Assembly (NCBI GenBank): GCA_021324935.1
Contig: JAJPIE010000041.1
Span: forward strand, 22,146-86,145
Source of the DNA: Acidobacteriota bacterium
GTDB taxonomy: Bacteria; Acidobacteriota; Terriglobia; Acidiferrales; UBA7541
Reading direction: 5' to 3'
DNA: 64,000 nt
Position numbers and translations under genes: made by a program. This document shows, in pieces, positions 43,962 to 52,534 of the stretch. How positions within the stretch are numbered: the first letter of the stretch is position 1; every line of letters starts with the position of its first letter. Under the pieces are notes generated by a model. It saw nothing but the letters and a program-made list of their open reading frames with translations. It ran no database searches and was not told where the DNA came from.

Positions 43962-45050
43962 TCAGACTGCGGAAACCAGGTGGGCGATGGCATCCTCGAA
44001 AGTGACTCGGCCGTTCACATACGGCTGCCAGTAAACGTCAAGGAGGCGGAGGTAATCTCCCCAGCCGCGTTGCGCGAATTTCTGCGCCAGATCCATCGGG
44101 CCTGGCGACGCTTTGGCCTTTTGCGGCGCGGGAGTCCAGCCGGCTTGTTGGTCGTCGGAGACATCCTGCAAGACGGGGCGCAGCACCTGAATAGTGCTGT
44201 AAAGGATCAGGGCGTGCCACAAATCGCGGGGGATGGGTTTGTCGCGCTGGCGGCATTCGCGGGAGATGGCATCCTCCACCGGCGTGGCGATGCCGTGCGA
44301 GGACTCCTCGAAGAGCACGGCCAGCGCGTCCGAGCTCTGGTTGCGCGAATCGGTGCTGGAAATGGTCACGCGCAGCGGATCGAGGGTGGTGAAAGCGCCG
44401 GCGGAATTGGCATACGCGACGACCTCCACGCGAATCTTTTCATTGGGCCAAGTGGACTGAAAAATATCCGCCAGCTTTTGCGAGATGCCCACGCCCTGTT
44501 CGCGCACCAGCGGAGCCACGCGCGCCACCCAGCGGCGGTTGGCGCGGTCCTGATCCGCCCACCAGTGGCTGCGGTAAATCGGGGCGGCGGCCTCCAGAAT
44601 CACGCCGACGTTTCCCGGCAGCCCGGCATCGCAAGCGGGCTTTTTTTTCCCCAGCAGTTCGTTGCAATCCTCAAAATCGCCAAGCTGGTTTTTCAAAAGG
44701 ATCAGGTCGAGATTTACCTGCGGATCCTTGCCCGCGTAGTTCGTCCGGTAATAGGCGATGGCTTCGTCCCAGGCTTTCTGTTCGGCGGGGGTCAGGGTAA
44801 TGGGAGTCTGCTTGAGAACCAGGCCGCCCGCTTTGCCGCTCGACGCCCTTGCTTCCGGAGTCGCTTCGCGCAACCTGGCCTGGTAATAGAGAAACTGGTG
44901 CAGGTTCACCCAGAAGCCGCTGTGAAATTCAAAGACGGGAAGCGGACCGATGCCCGATTCCACCTCTTGCGCGCGGCAAAACGGAGCGGCAGCCGCCAGG
45001 AAAAGCAAGACGGTGAAGAAAAGAATGCGGCGCGGCAGAGAGGAGAACAT
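43962..45050 (-). CDS. Secreted orphan protein with an EESSH motif
   Basis: About 362 residues from ATG 45050 (GTG 45074 is also possible). Signal peptide LFFTVLLFLAAAAPFCRAQ, then an entirely unassigned soluble protein. ALAVLFEESSHGIATPVEDA looks like a possible metal-binding helix, but it is not an HExxH motif. The C-terminal half contains WHALILYSTIQVLRPV. I recognise no family. Its upstream neighbour on the same strand, 33 bp away, encodes a PilZ protein. Confidence 0.6.
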   Translation of the reverse strand: MFSSLPRRILFFTVLLFLAAAAPFCRAQEVESGIGPLPVFEFHSGFWVNLHQFLYYQARLREATPEARASSGKAGGLVLKQTPITLTPAEQKAWDEAIAYYRTNYAGKDPQVNLDLILLKNQLGDFEDCNELLGKKKPACDAGLPGNVGVILEAAAPIYRSHWWADQDRANRRWVARVAPLVREQGVGISQKLADIFQSTWPNEKIRVEVVAYANSAGAFTTLDPLRVTISSTDSRNQSSDALAVLFEESSHGIATPVEDAISRECRQRDKPIPRDLWHALILYSTIQVLRPVLQDVSDDQQAGWTPAPQKAKASPGPMDLAQKFAQRGWGDYLRLLDVYWQPYVNGRVTFEDAIAHLVSAV

Positions 45051-45107
45051 ATCCGAAGCCGAATAGTATCTCACTTCCCCCGCCTCACAAATTGCGACTT
45101 TTCCCGG

Positions 45108-45437
45108 TTAGAATTCCGCGCCTGATTCCGCGAGCCAGCGCTCCAGTTTCGCTTGCTGTTCCGCTTCCACGGCGAGGAACGCGATGCCCATGCCAAGTCC
45201 CTGGCTCAGGTACACCACGCGGCCCACGGCCTCGAACACCTCGTCGTGATGCGTGATGCGAATGCGGACCTGCGAGCCAGCGGGGATGGGATTCAACGTG
45301 TCGATGTAGCAGCCAGTCCGACTGATGTCCGCGGTGCGCGCGCTCAGCTTGGCGCCGCGCGGCAGTTCCACCACTTCCGCCGAAAGCACCATTGCAATCC
45401 GCGGAGCCGTCCGCCGCTCCACTATGACTTCAGACAT
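45108..45437 (-). CDS. PilZ-domain protein
   Basis: 109 residues. ERRTAPRIAMVLSAEV opens the PilZ domain (RxxxR c-di-GMP motif: RRTAPR), followed by TADISRTGCYIDT (D/NxSxxG motif as DISRTG) and LSQGLGMGIAFL. Binding of c-di-GMP is therefore likely. The protein has no fused output domain. Confidence 0.87.
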   Translation of the reverse strand: MSEVIVERRTAPRIAMVLSAEVVELPRGAKLSARTADISRTGCYIDTLNPIPAGSQVRIRITHHDEVFEAVGRVVYLSQGLGMGIAFLAVEAEQQAKLERWLAESGAEF

Positions 45438-45595
45438 GCCCGTTCTCCCGCCATTGCAACCGCACCTGTTTGCAAGAGAGGGGAATTTGGACGCGCCTTC
45501 GCGGCCGAAAGATCTGAGGAGTGGATGAGCCCGCTCTTATTCTGGCGCGTCAGAGGGACGCGCGCAACGCCGTTTGGAACGAAAAGGCGAAATGG

Positions 45596-46528
45596 TCAAC
45601 GGGGAGAATCGGAGGCGGGCGCATTAGACTCTTCCAACTTCGGGTCCAACACGCTGCCAACCGAACCTTTATGATCCGCCGCGCGCAGCACGCCGTCTGT
45701 TCCATAAAAAAACGAGCGCTGGCCGGTCCGGCCGTATTCGGTGGGAATCGCGGCCACTTCGTATTTAGCGGGCGCCCCGGAAGTATTCGCTCCCACGATC
45801 ACGTAGCGGTAGGAGTAGCCACCCTTGCGGCCGGAGGCCAGCTCCTCATCCACCAGGCCGGCTTTTTCGGGCTTTTGCGTGTGGTCCGTTGCGGGCCCCA
45901 GCGCCTGAATGGCATCGGGAAGCCGCGTGTAAGTCTTGCGATAGGTCTCAATGGCGTCGACCAGATTGCGCAGCGCGGCGATGGCCGCTTGTTCGTTGGC
46001 TTTCATCTCCGCGCGATCCCATTCTGTTTCGAGCGAAGGGAGATCGAGGAGCAGCAAGCCCAGCGAGAGAATCTTCCACTGTCCGTTTTCACGGACCATG
46101 CCCATGGTGACGTGATGCGCGGTGAGGCCCGCCGAGTCCGTGGAGTCCTTAATGGTGAGGGGAATGAAGGCGAGGTTGTCGCGCGGCTCGGCTTTGTCGA
46201 GTTCCATCAACGTGGTGACGTCGGGAGTGGCGCAGGAAATCAGGAGACGCCCGTCCGCGCCGGTGTTGGTGCTCGGTTTTCCGGGCTTGTCCAGCAGTAC
46301 AAAGCGTTTCAGCAACGTGGCGCGGGCGGGCGGCGTCATGCGGTTGAAGGCTTCGGCGTTGCGCACGGTCAGCACGGGGACGAAGCGGTCCGCGTCCTGC
46401 GAGCAGGCGGCGACTAAGGCGTCGCGAAGCGCGATGCCCGCGCTGGCTGCCGTCGAAGATTGCGCCCACGCGCCGGTGACGGCCGCAAGGCTCAGCGCCA
46501 GCACAAGCATTTCTCTTACATGCCTCAT
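45596..46528 (-). CDS. Secreted protein of unknown function with pilin-like C-terminal segment
   Basis: 310 residues with signal peptide (1-22). The N-terminal half carries VTMGMVRENGQWKILSLGLL, as in proteins with an NTF2-like or lipoprotein fold; the C-terminal part (AIAALRNLVDAIETYRKTYT followed by RLPDAI) resembles the mature start of type II pseudopilins, without the prepilin leader. GAGGGAA precedes the ATG. Family not recognised; probably restricted to Acidobacteria (inference). Confidence 0.6.
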   Translation of the reverse strand: MRHVREMLVLALSLAAVTGAWAQSSTAASAGIALRDALVAACSQDADRFVPVLTVRNAEAFNRMTPPARATLLKRFVLLDKPGKPSTNTGADGRLLISCATPDVTTLMELDKAEPRDNLAFIPLTIKDSTDSAGLTAHHVTMGMVRENGQWKILSLGLLLLDLPSLETEWDRAEMKANEQAAIAALRNLVDAIETYRKTYTRLPDAIQALGPATDHTQKPEKAGLVDEELASGRKGGYSYRYVIVGANTSGAPAKYEVAAIPTEYGRTGQRSFFYGTDGVLRAADHKGSVGSVLDPKLEESNAPASDSPR

Positions 46529-46548
46529 CCGATTCCCTCACAATGCAT

Positions 46549-46908
46549 TTACGCGGCCGTATCCTTTGCGCTCCGCAGAATTGCCGCCAGATTTTGCGTG
46601 AACACCGAGCGCGGCATCACTTCCGTGCAGCCCGCGGCGCGCGCCTGCGCGGCAAGTTCGGTTTGCACGTGGGACAAAAACGCCACCACGCGCAGCTCTT
46701 TTTGAGTTGCCCGGATGCGTTCGATGGTTGCCGCGGGCTGGTTGCGGGAATTCAAGTCCACGATCACCAAACGCGTTGGCGGCTCCAGCAGATTCATCAG
46801 TGCATCCGGGTTGCCAGCCACCTTGAAATCGAGTCCGAGGTGCTTCGCAGTCTCCGCCACCTTCATCTGGAAAAAAAGATCGTCAATCAGTGCTGCCACA
46901 CGGCCCAT
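46549..46908 (-). CDS. Stand-alone receiver-like domain, degenerate
   Basis: 119 residues from ATG 46908, chosen for its GGGAGCG ribosome-binding site. The fold order is that of a CheY receiver: ALIDDLFFQMK (acidic pair), RLVIVDLNSRN (phosphoacceptor-like Asp), RVVAFLSHV and AGCTEVMPRSVF. The usual lysine before the last beta-alpha turn is replaced (MPRSVF for the KPF pattern), so phosphorylation may be lost. It is divergent from a DinB gene. Confidence 0.65.
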   Translation of the reverse strand: MGRVAALIDDLFFQMKVAETAKHLGLDFKVAGNPDALMNLLEPPTRLVIVDLNSRNQPAATIERIRATQKELRVVAFLSHVQTELAAQARAAGCTEVMPRSVFTQNLAAILRSAKDTAA

Positions 46909-47000
46909 GCGTTTCGCTCCCTGTCCGATTCCAGCAATATCTCGGCTTTCCCCCTGCCGCCGCCTCGGGATACAATCAGGGTGCCCACCCGAGGACCACG

Positions 47001-47525
47001 ATGCAAGCGCTTTCCCGAGCACCCACCCTGCAACCCGCCATTTCGCTGCTGGAAAAAACGCCGGGGATGCTGGAGCTGCTTCTGCGCGACGTCTCCGAAG
47101 ACATCTTCGACTGGAAGCCGGCGGCGGAGCGTTGGTCCATCACCGAAGTGCTGGCGCATCTGGTAGTCATCGAAACGTTATATGGGGACCGGGCCAAGCG
47201 CATGGTGGTGGACGACAATCCGCTGCTGGCGAAATTCGTTCCCCCGGACGAAGCGGAAATCCGCAAGCGCACCGCGCGCCAGCATCTGGCGGATTTCATC
47301 GCCGCACGCCGCGCGCATATTTTCTTCTGGCACTCGCTTCCCGCCAGCGGCGGCGGGCGCACGGCGGTGCACCCGGAGATAGGCGAGGTCACGCTGCTGC
47401 AACTCCTCAACGAACTGGCGAACCACGATTTGGGCCACTTGCGGCAGATCGCGGAGCTTTACCGCGCCAGGGCGTTTTATCCGAACGCCGGACCATTCCA
47501 GCGATATTCGAGTCCCAAGCCATGA
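47001..47525 (+). CDS. DinB-family protein
   Basis: 174 residues of the DinB/DUF664-like four-helix superfamily. WSITEVLAHLVVIETLYGDR carries the first histidine and NELANHDLGHLRQIAELYRA the metal-binding pair near the C-terminus. Function unknown; related proteins are thiol S-transferases. The last bases overlap the glutaredoxin start (ATGA). Confidence 0.83.
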   Translation: MQALSRAPTLQPAISLLEKTPGMLELLLRDVSEDIFDWKPAAERWSITEVLAHLVVIETLYGDRAKRMVVDDNPLLAKFVPPDEAEIRKRTARQHLADFIAARRAHIFFWHSLPASGGGRTAVHPEIGEVTLLQLLNELANHDLGHLRQIAELYRARAFYPNAGPFQRYSSPKP

Positions 47526-47851
47526 GCGAACATCCGGAAGACCAACGGTTGGCCATCGCGCAAGCTAGCGACGTCACTTTCTACTCGAGGCCGGGCTGCC
47601 ATCTTTGCGAAGCCGCCAAGGCGGCCATCGAGCCGCTGCTGGCGGAATTCGACGCGCCGTTTCGTGAAGTGAATATCGATCTGGACCCGGTGCTTACCGA
47701 GCGCTACGGCTGGGATATACCTGTTATTTTCATCGGCAACAAAAAGGCGGCCAAGCACCGCGTCAACCTGAAGCAATTCCGCCGGAAATTGCAGGAAGCT
47801 AAAGAAAAGGGGCCGCCGCCCACGATCAAGGTTCGCCAAACGGGTGCTTAG
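47522..47851 (+). CDS. Glutaredoxin-family protein
   Basis: 109 residues. VTFYSRPGCHLCEAAKAAIE has the CHLC redox pair; IPVIFIGNKKAAKHRVNL includes the cis-proline. It resembles small NrdH/glutaredoxin-like (DUF836-type) proteins. ATG at 47522 overlaps the DinB stop by four bases, so the genes are translationally coupled. It is convergent with and overlaps the stop of the next gene by four bases. Confidence 0.87.
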   Translation: MSEHPEDQRLAIAQASDVTFYSRPGCHLCEAAKAAIEPLLAEFDAPFREVNIDLDPVLTERYGWDIPVIFIGNKKAAKHRVNLKQFRRKLQEAKEKGPPPTIKVRQTGA

Positions 47852-48291
47852 TGGCCTGCGGCGGGTGCATGCACGCCCACCGTTTCGTCCGGCACGTCGC
47901 CCTTGCGGCCTTTGACGCGGTCGTAGACGCTGACCTGGCTGACCGAGCCGAGCGCTTCGTTGTAAAAGGTGGGCACGCCCAGCGCCGTGCGGAGTTCTTC
48001 GTTGAATTTCCGCAAGTTGCTCAAGTGCGTGGCCAGGGCGGGCACCTTCAGACCTTCATCGGTTAACAGGAATTTCTGGTAACCGGCGTCCCACAACCGC
48101 GTGAACTGCCCCTTCAACATGATCGTCGGCAACACGGTCATGCGGAACCGGGAGTCCTGCTCCTGCCGGAACTCGGCGCCGCAGCCGTATTTTTCCACGC
48201 GGACGACTCCGCGGGTGCTGCCGACGCTAAAGCCCAGCGCCGCCAGGCTATCCATGGCCTTCTTTTCAAATCGTTCGTTGACGTTCCACAT
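47848..48291 (-). CDS. Conserved-looking small protein, unknown
   Basis: 147 residues from ATG 48291 (MWNVNERFEKKAMDSLAALG). Soluble and mixed alpha/beta by composition, with GFSVGSTRGVVRVEKYGCGA. No signal peptide or known motif. The ATG start is preferred because the open frame upstream to 48393 adds low-complexity residues. Convergent with the glutaredoxin gene, with overlapping stops. Confidence 0.5.
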   Translation of the reverse strand: MWNVNERFEKKAMDSLAALGFSVGSTRGVVRVEKYGCGAEFRQEQDSRFRMTVLPTIMLKGQFTRLWDAGYQKFLLTDEGLKVPALATHLSNLRKFNEELRTALGVPTFYNEALGSVSQVSVYDRVKGRKGDVPDETVGVHAPAAGH

Positions 48292-48609
48292 AGAATTTGA
48301 GGATAGGGGAATTCCGGAGACCTGTAAAGCGCCCCCCGAGGCCCCGGAAAAGGGCTTCGGCGTCTCACGGGATATTCTCTGAATTTTCAACATCTATATT
48401 TTGAATCTGAAAGTTTCTTCAGCCGTTTGTAGCTTTATTGAAATATTTGATTGCTAAAAAATGCTCAACGCATTGGCCACGGCTTTGGTGTGAAAGCCGA
48501 TTTGACGGAGAACGGGGAGCATCCCTTCGAGTTTCGCTACGGATCCCGAGTTCGTGCGATGGGGATAACCCGCTGTAATCAAACTAATTTAAATAGGGAG
48601 GGTGCCCTC
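48292..48609 (+). promoter_or_regulatory. Upstream region of the TonB-dependent receptor gene
   Basis: This 318-bp gap includes an A+T-rich stretch around 48390-48465, consistent with a promoter region, and an AGGGAGGG Shine-Dalgarno sequence eight bases before the ATG at 48610. No clear -35/-10 pair or operator could be picked out. Confidence 0.35.
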
Positions 48610-51600
48610 ATGAAATTGTGTCTTCGGGACCTCTGCATCGTGTTGTGTGTGTTTCTTCTCGCCAGCGTTCCGCTCTCCGCGCAGCAGACCCTGGGGGCCA
48701 TCAACGGAACTGTAGCCGATGCGTCTGGAGCCGTCGTCCAGGGCGCAAAAGTGACCATCAAAAACAACGGCACCAATCTTCAGCTTGAAAAGATGAGCAA
48801 GAATGACGGTTCGTTTGAGTTCGTGGACCTTCCCCTGGGCACCTACACCGTGACGTTTACCAAGGACGGTTTTCAAACCGAGGTGCACTCGCAGATCCTG
48901 GTGCGGGGAAACCTGACCACCACGGTAAACGGGTCCCTGCAGCCTGGCGCTGTGAGTTCCTCCATTACGGTGGAGGGTACGCCCTTGATGAACCAGACCG
49001 ATACGACGAACGGGTATACGCTGGGCTCGGAGCTCGTTAATACCGTACCGCTGGGAACGGGGAGTTTCACCCAGTTGGCCACGCTCGCCCCAGGCGTCAG
49101 CGCCGACTTGCTCTCCGGCCAAGGCGCGGGTGCGGGCCTCGGCAACCAAGCCATTTGGGCTAACGGCCAGCGCGACACGAGCAACAGCATCACGTTTAAC
49201 TCGGTCAACGCCAACAATCTATTTAATGGCAAGACCACGAGTTACGACAATACGGCGCGGTTCATCCTGAATACCGGCGAATCGTTCTCAACTCCGGGGC
49301 AAACCCAGACTAGTACCTCCGTCTATAACGCCATTGGCGAGGGCATACCCACGCCTCCGGTGGAGACGATCCAGGAAGTGCACGTGAGCACCTCGATGTA
49401 CGACGCTTCTTTGGGTGCCAATAGCGGCGCTCACATCGAGCTGACCACGATCGCCGGCACCAACCTCTACCACGGCCAAGTCTATTACTATCACGGGGAC
49501 AGCGCCTGGGATGCGGCGCCTTTCTTCCTTAAGGCCGCCGGCGTAGCGCCGATCTCCAATTCCACTCCAGGCCTGAGTCGAAACGTGTTTGGTGGTACGC
49601 TCGGCGGCCCGATCATCAAGGACAAGCTCTTCTTCTTCGGTTCTTACCAGGGCACGCGCGTGACGGATGCGCTAAACGGTGCAGTGAGCGGAACGGTGGT
49701 TCCCCAGGGACTCACCAATCAGCGCGATGCCGCCACGCTGGCTGCTTTGGCGAACGCGGATTTTGGCACCAGCCTAACTGCCAGCGACATCAGCCAGCAG
49801 GCGCTGGCGATCATGAATGCCAAGGATCGTCGTGGAAACTATCTGATCCCTTCGCAAAACATTTTCAACCAGGCACAGATCTCGACGCTCGGCTATGACG
49901 CGCTCGTGCAGGGTCCTGCAAGCACGTTCAACGCGGATCAGGTTAACGCCAACATCGACTATCTGTTCAGCGAGAAGGACCGCTTGGCGGCGAAATACTA
50001 CTTCCAGAACAATCCGACGGTCGCTGCGTTTGCCATCGCCAGCACGCTCGGGTTCCCGCAGACGCTTCATGCAGGCAGCCAGGTCATCTCGCTGGATAAC
50101 ACGACAAGTTTGAGCCCGACCCTGACGTGGGAGCAGCGCTTCGGTTTCATTCGCGAAGTGGCCAACTCCGGCCTTTCTCAGGCTATTTCTCCGAGTGACG
50201 TTGGCATCAATCTGCCCGCGGTTGCGCAGTCAAATTTCCCCGGCATCAACATCACGAATGCCGACGATTTCACGTTCAACGCCCTGCACATCGGCGCCTC
50301 CAGCAATTTTTCCAACGCTGGCGTGGTGCAGAACCAGTTCGAATGGGCTACCAGCCTGAATTGGGTGAAAGGCGCTCACACTCTGTCTTTCGGTTTCAAT
50401 TGGGACTACGGCCAGCTGAATATTCTGAACCGGGAAAACGAAGTCGCCAACATGACCTTCAAAAACTTCGTCACCTTTCTGCAAGGCGAATTTGGTGGTC
50501 GCAACGGGGGCGGCACGATGATCAGCGGAGCCACCAATCGCTACTACCGCTCCAATCAGGCCGGCGCGTATGCACAGGATAGCTATCGTCTCAAGAAGAA
50601 CCTGACCGTGAACGTCGGATTGCGCTGGGATTGGGACGGCCCGCTCTGGGAAAAAGACGGCAAGCTGACCAATTTCTATCCGCAGGACTATTCCTACGAT
50701 CTGAACTCGGACACCATCAACAACATCGGACTGGTGGTGGCGGGCAACAATCCCACTTTTGGCACCAAGGGCGTCAGCAACTCGACACTGACCGGCAGGC
50801 AGTGGGGATTCGCTCCACGCATCGGTATGGTGTGGGCTCCCGGGTTCGTAAAGAACATTACCCTGCGCGCTGGATGGGGCATGTACTATGATCGCGGCGA
50901 ATTTTTCTCGGAGCTTTCGCCCAGCGCTGGCCTTGGCATCAGCGGCCCGTTTGGCGTCACCACCGAACTGCCGTTCGCCTCGCTGGTCGGCACAAGCTGC
51001 TCGGGGAAAAATTGCTTCGGCGCTCCGTTTGGCACCGCTGCACTGCCGCCGCCGCCCGCGAATTTGTCCGAGCTCCAAGCGTTGATTTACAACCAGTCGC
51101 AGTTGAGCGGCTGTCCGGAACCAGTTACGCCTACTTGCACACCGACGGGCACACCCCAACTCGCATACCTTTTCGGCGGCTATGATCCGCGGAACAAGCT
51201 GCCCTATTCGGAGAACTGGAGCCTGGACCTACAATGGCAGCCGACCAATACGCTCCTATTCACGGTTGGCTACCTGGGAAACCATGGCGTGCACCAGGTG
51301 ATTCCTATTCCCTTTAACCAGCCGGCCATTGCTTCGCCCACCCATCCCGTGAACGGCCAGATTTATTCCTACGGGTACCAAGCCACCGACGCGAGCGGAA
51401 ATCCGTTGCTGGCTGAACAGGTGCAAACCACCATCGGTGAATTTACGGCATCGGACGGCAACACCGCTTTGCGTGTGCCCTACATTGGCTACAATCCCAA
51501 TTCCGACTTCTGGGAGGCGGAAGGCATATCCAACTACAACGCGCTGCAGTTTCAATTGAATAAGCGACTCAGCCATGGTTTGCAGCTCAACTTCTCCTAC

Positions 51601-52392
51601 ACATGGTCACACGCGCTGGATGAACAGAGTGGCTTGGGCCTATTTTTCAACGGCAACAACCCGCTGGATCCCCGGTCCAGCTATGCCTCCTCTGACTTCG
51701 ACCGCACGCACGTATTTGCCATCCAGTACCACTACGATTTGCCCCACGCCCACTGGGCGAAAGGTTGGGTAAATCAAGTGGTGAACGATTGGTCCGTCAG
51801 CGGCGTAACCACGCTCGAGAGCGGCCAGCCGTTTACGGTCTACGACTTCTCGGGCTCTGTCGCTGGGCTCTATTACAGCGCGGACGATTTCATCACCAAC
51901 CCGGTGCTGCCCCTAAATCCCGGAGTTTCGCCGGGCCAGGCGCAGACGCAGAGCACCACGGGCGTGAATGCTGGACGGCCGTACTTCAATCCCAACGTCT
52001 TCAGTATTCCGCTGATCAATCCCGGCCAGAGCGGTGTGCCACCCTGTGGGCTAACTACTGCGGGTACAACCGCTTGTGACACCTTCGAAACCGGCTTCGG
52101 TCCTACAGGACGGAACGTTTTCCGCGCACCCTTCCAGAATCGCTGGGATTTCTCCTTGTACAAAATGTTCCGGATCAACGAACGCTTCCAGTTGAAATAC
52201 CAGTTGGACATCTTCAACCTCTTCAACCATGCAAGCTTCGACGCTCCGAACAACAACGTCACTCTGAATCCGTGCTTCAACCCGAATCCGTGCTATACGA
52301 ACCCGCCGCCGTCCACGCAGAACATCGGCTTTATTACGGACACCATCGGCGGACCGCGCATCATGCAAATGGCGCTACACTTGATCTTTTAG
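48610..52392 (+). CDS. TonB-dependent receptor with CarbopepD regulatory-like N-terminal domain (Oar type)
   Basis: Outer-membrane protein, 1260 residues. ATG 48610 is the start: AGGGAGGG precedes it and the signal peptide (MKLCLRDLCIVLCVFLLASV) follows. Residues about 27-105 form the carboxypeptidase-regulatory-like domain (GAINGTVADASGAVVQGAKV), residues about 120-270 the plug, and the rest a beta-barrel. GGTLGGPIIKDKLFFFGSYQ is the typical Oar motif at the start of the barrel. It ends MALHLIF with the terminal aromatic of outer-membrane proteins. Ligand unknown; acidobacteria carry many paralogues, often for glycans or peptides. Confidence 0.92.
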   Translation: MKLCLRDLCIVLCVFLLASVPLSAQQTLGAINGTVADASGAVVQGAKVTIKNNGTNLQLEKMSKNDGSFEFVDLPLGTYTVTFTKDGFQTEVHSQILVRGNLTTTVNGSLQPGAVSSSITVEGTPLMNQTDTTNGYTLGSELVNTVPLGTGSFTQLATLAPGVSADLLSGQGAGAGLGNQAIWANGQRDTSNSITFNSVNANNLFNGKTTSYDNTARFILNTGESFSTPGQTQTSTSVYNAIGEGIPTPPVETIQEVHVSTSMYDASLGANSGAHIELTTIAGTNLYHGQVYYYHGDSAWDAAPFFLKAAGVAPISNSTPGLSRNVFGGTLGGPIIKDKLFFFGSYQGTRVTDALNGAVSGTVVPQGLTNQRDAATLAALANADFGTSLTASDISQQALAIMNAKDRRGNYLIPSQNIFNQAQISTLGYDALVQGPASTFNADQVNANIDYLFSEKDRLAAKYYFQNNPTVAAFAIASTLGFPQTLHAGSQVISLDNTTSLSPTLTWEQRFGFIREVANSGLSQAISPSDVGINLPAVAQSNFPGINITNADDFTFNALHIGASSNFSNAGVVQNQFEWATSLNWVKGAHTLSFGFNWDYGQLNILNRENEVANMTFKNFVTFLQGEFGGRNGGGTMISGATNRYYRSNQAGAYAQDSYRLKKNLTVNVGLRWDWDGPLWEKDGKLTNFYPQDYSYDLNSDTINNIGLVVAGNNPTFGTKGVSNSTLTGRQWGFAPRIGMVWAPGFVKNITLRAGWGMYYDRGEFFSELSPSAGLGISGPFGVTTELPFASLVGTSCSGKNCFGAPFGTAALPPPPANLSELQALIYNQSQLSGCPEPVTPTCTPTGTPQLAYLFGGYDPRNKLPYSENWSLDLQWQPTNTLLFTVGYLGNHGVHQVIPIPFNQPAIASPTHPVNGQIYSYGYQATDASGNPLLAEQVQTTIGEFTASDGNTALRVPYIGYNPNSDFWEAEGISNYNALQFQLNKRLSHGLQLNFSYTWSHALDEQSGLGLFFNGNNPLDPRSSYASSDFDRTHVFAIQYHYDLPHAHWAKGWVNQVVNDWSVSGVTTLESGQPFTVYDFSGSVAGLYYSADDFITNPVLPLNPGVSPGQAQTQSTTGVNAGRPYFNPNVFSIPLINPGQSGVPPCGLTTAGTTACDTFETGFGPTGRNVFRAPFQNRWDFSLYKMFRINERFQLKYQLDIFNLFNHASFDAPNNNVTLNPCFNPNPCYTNPPPSTQNIGFITDTIGGPRIMQMALHLIF

Positions 52393-52425
52393 CGCGCTGC
52401 ACTGTGCCAGCTTCAATCAGCCAGA

Positions 52426-52450
52426 AGGGGGCCGCTTCGGCGGCCCTCTT
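52426..52450 (+). terminator. Rho-independent terminator after the TonB-dependent receptor
   Basis: AGGGGGCCGC and GCGGCCCTCT pair around a TTCG tetraloop, followed by TTACTTTT. It lies 34 bp after the stop codon. Confidence 0.75.
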
Positions 52451-52534
52451 ACTTTTGCGGCGTGGGGGGCTGCGGGTGCTCCGTCACTTTCTTCTGGACG
52501 CCTGGCCACGTAAAATGGGAGTGGGGAACACACC

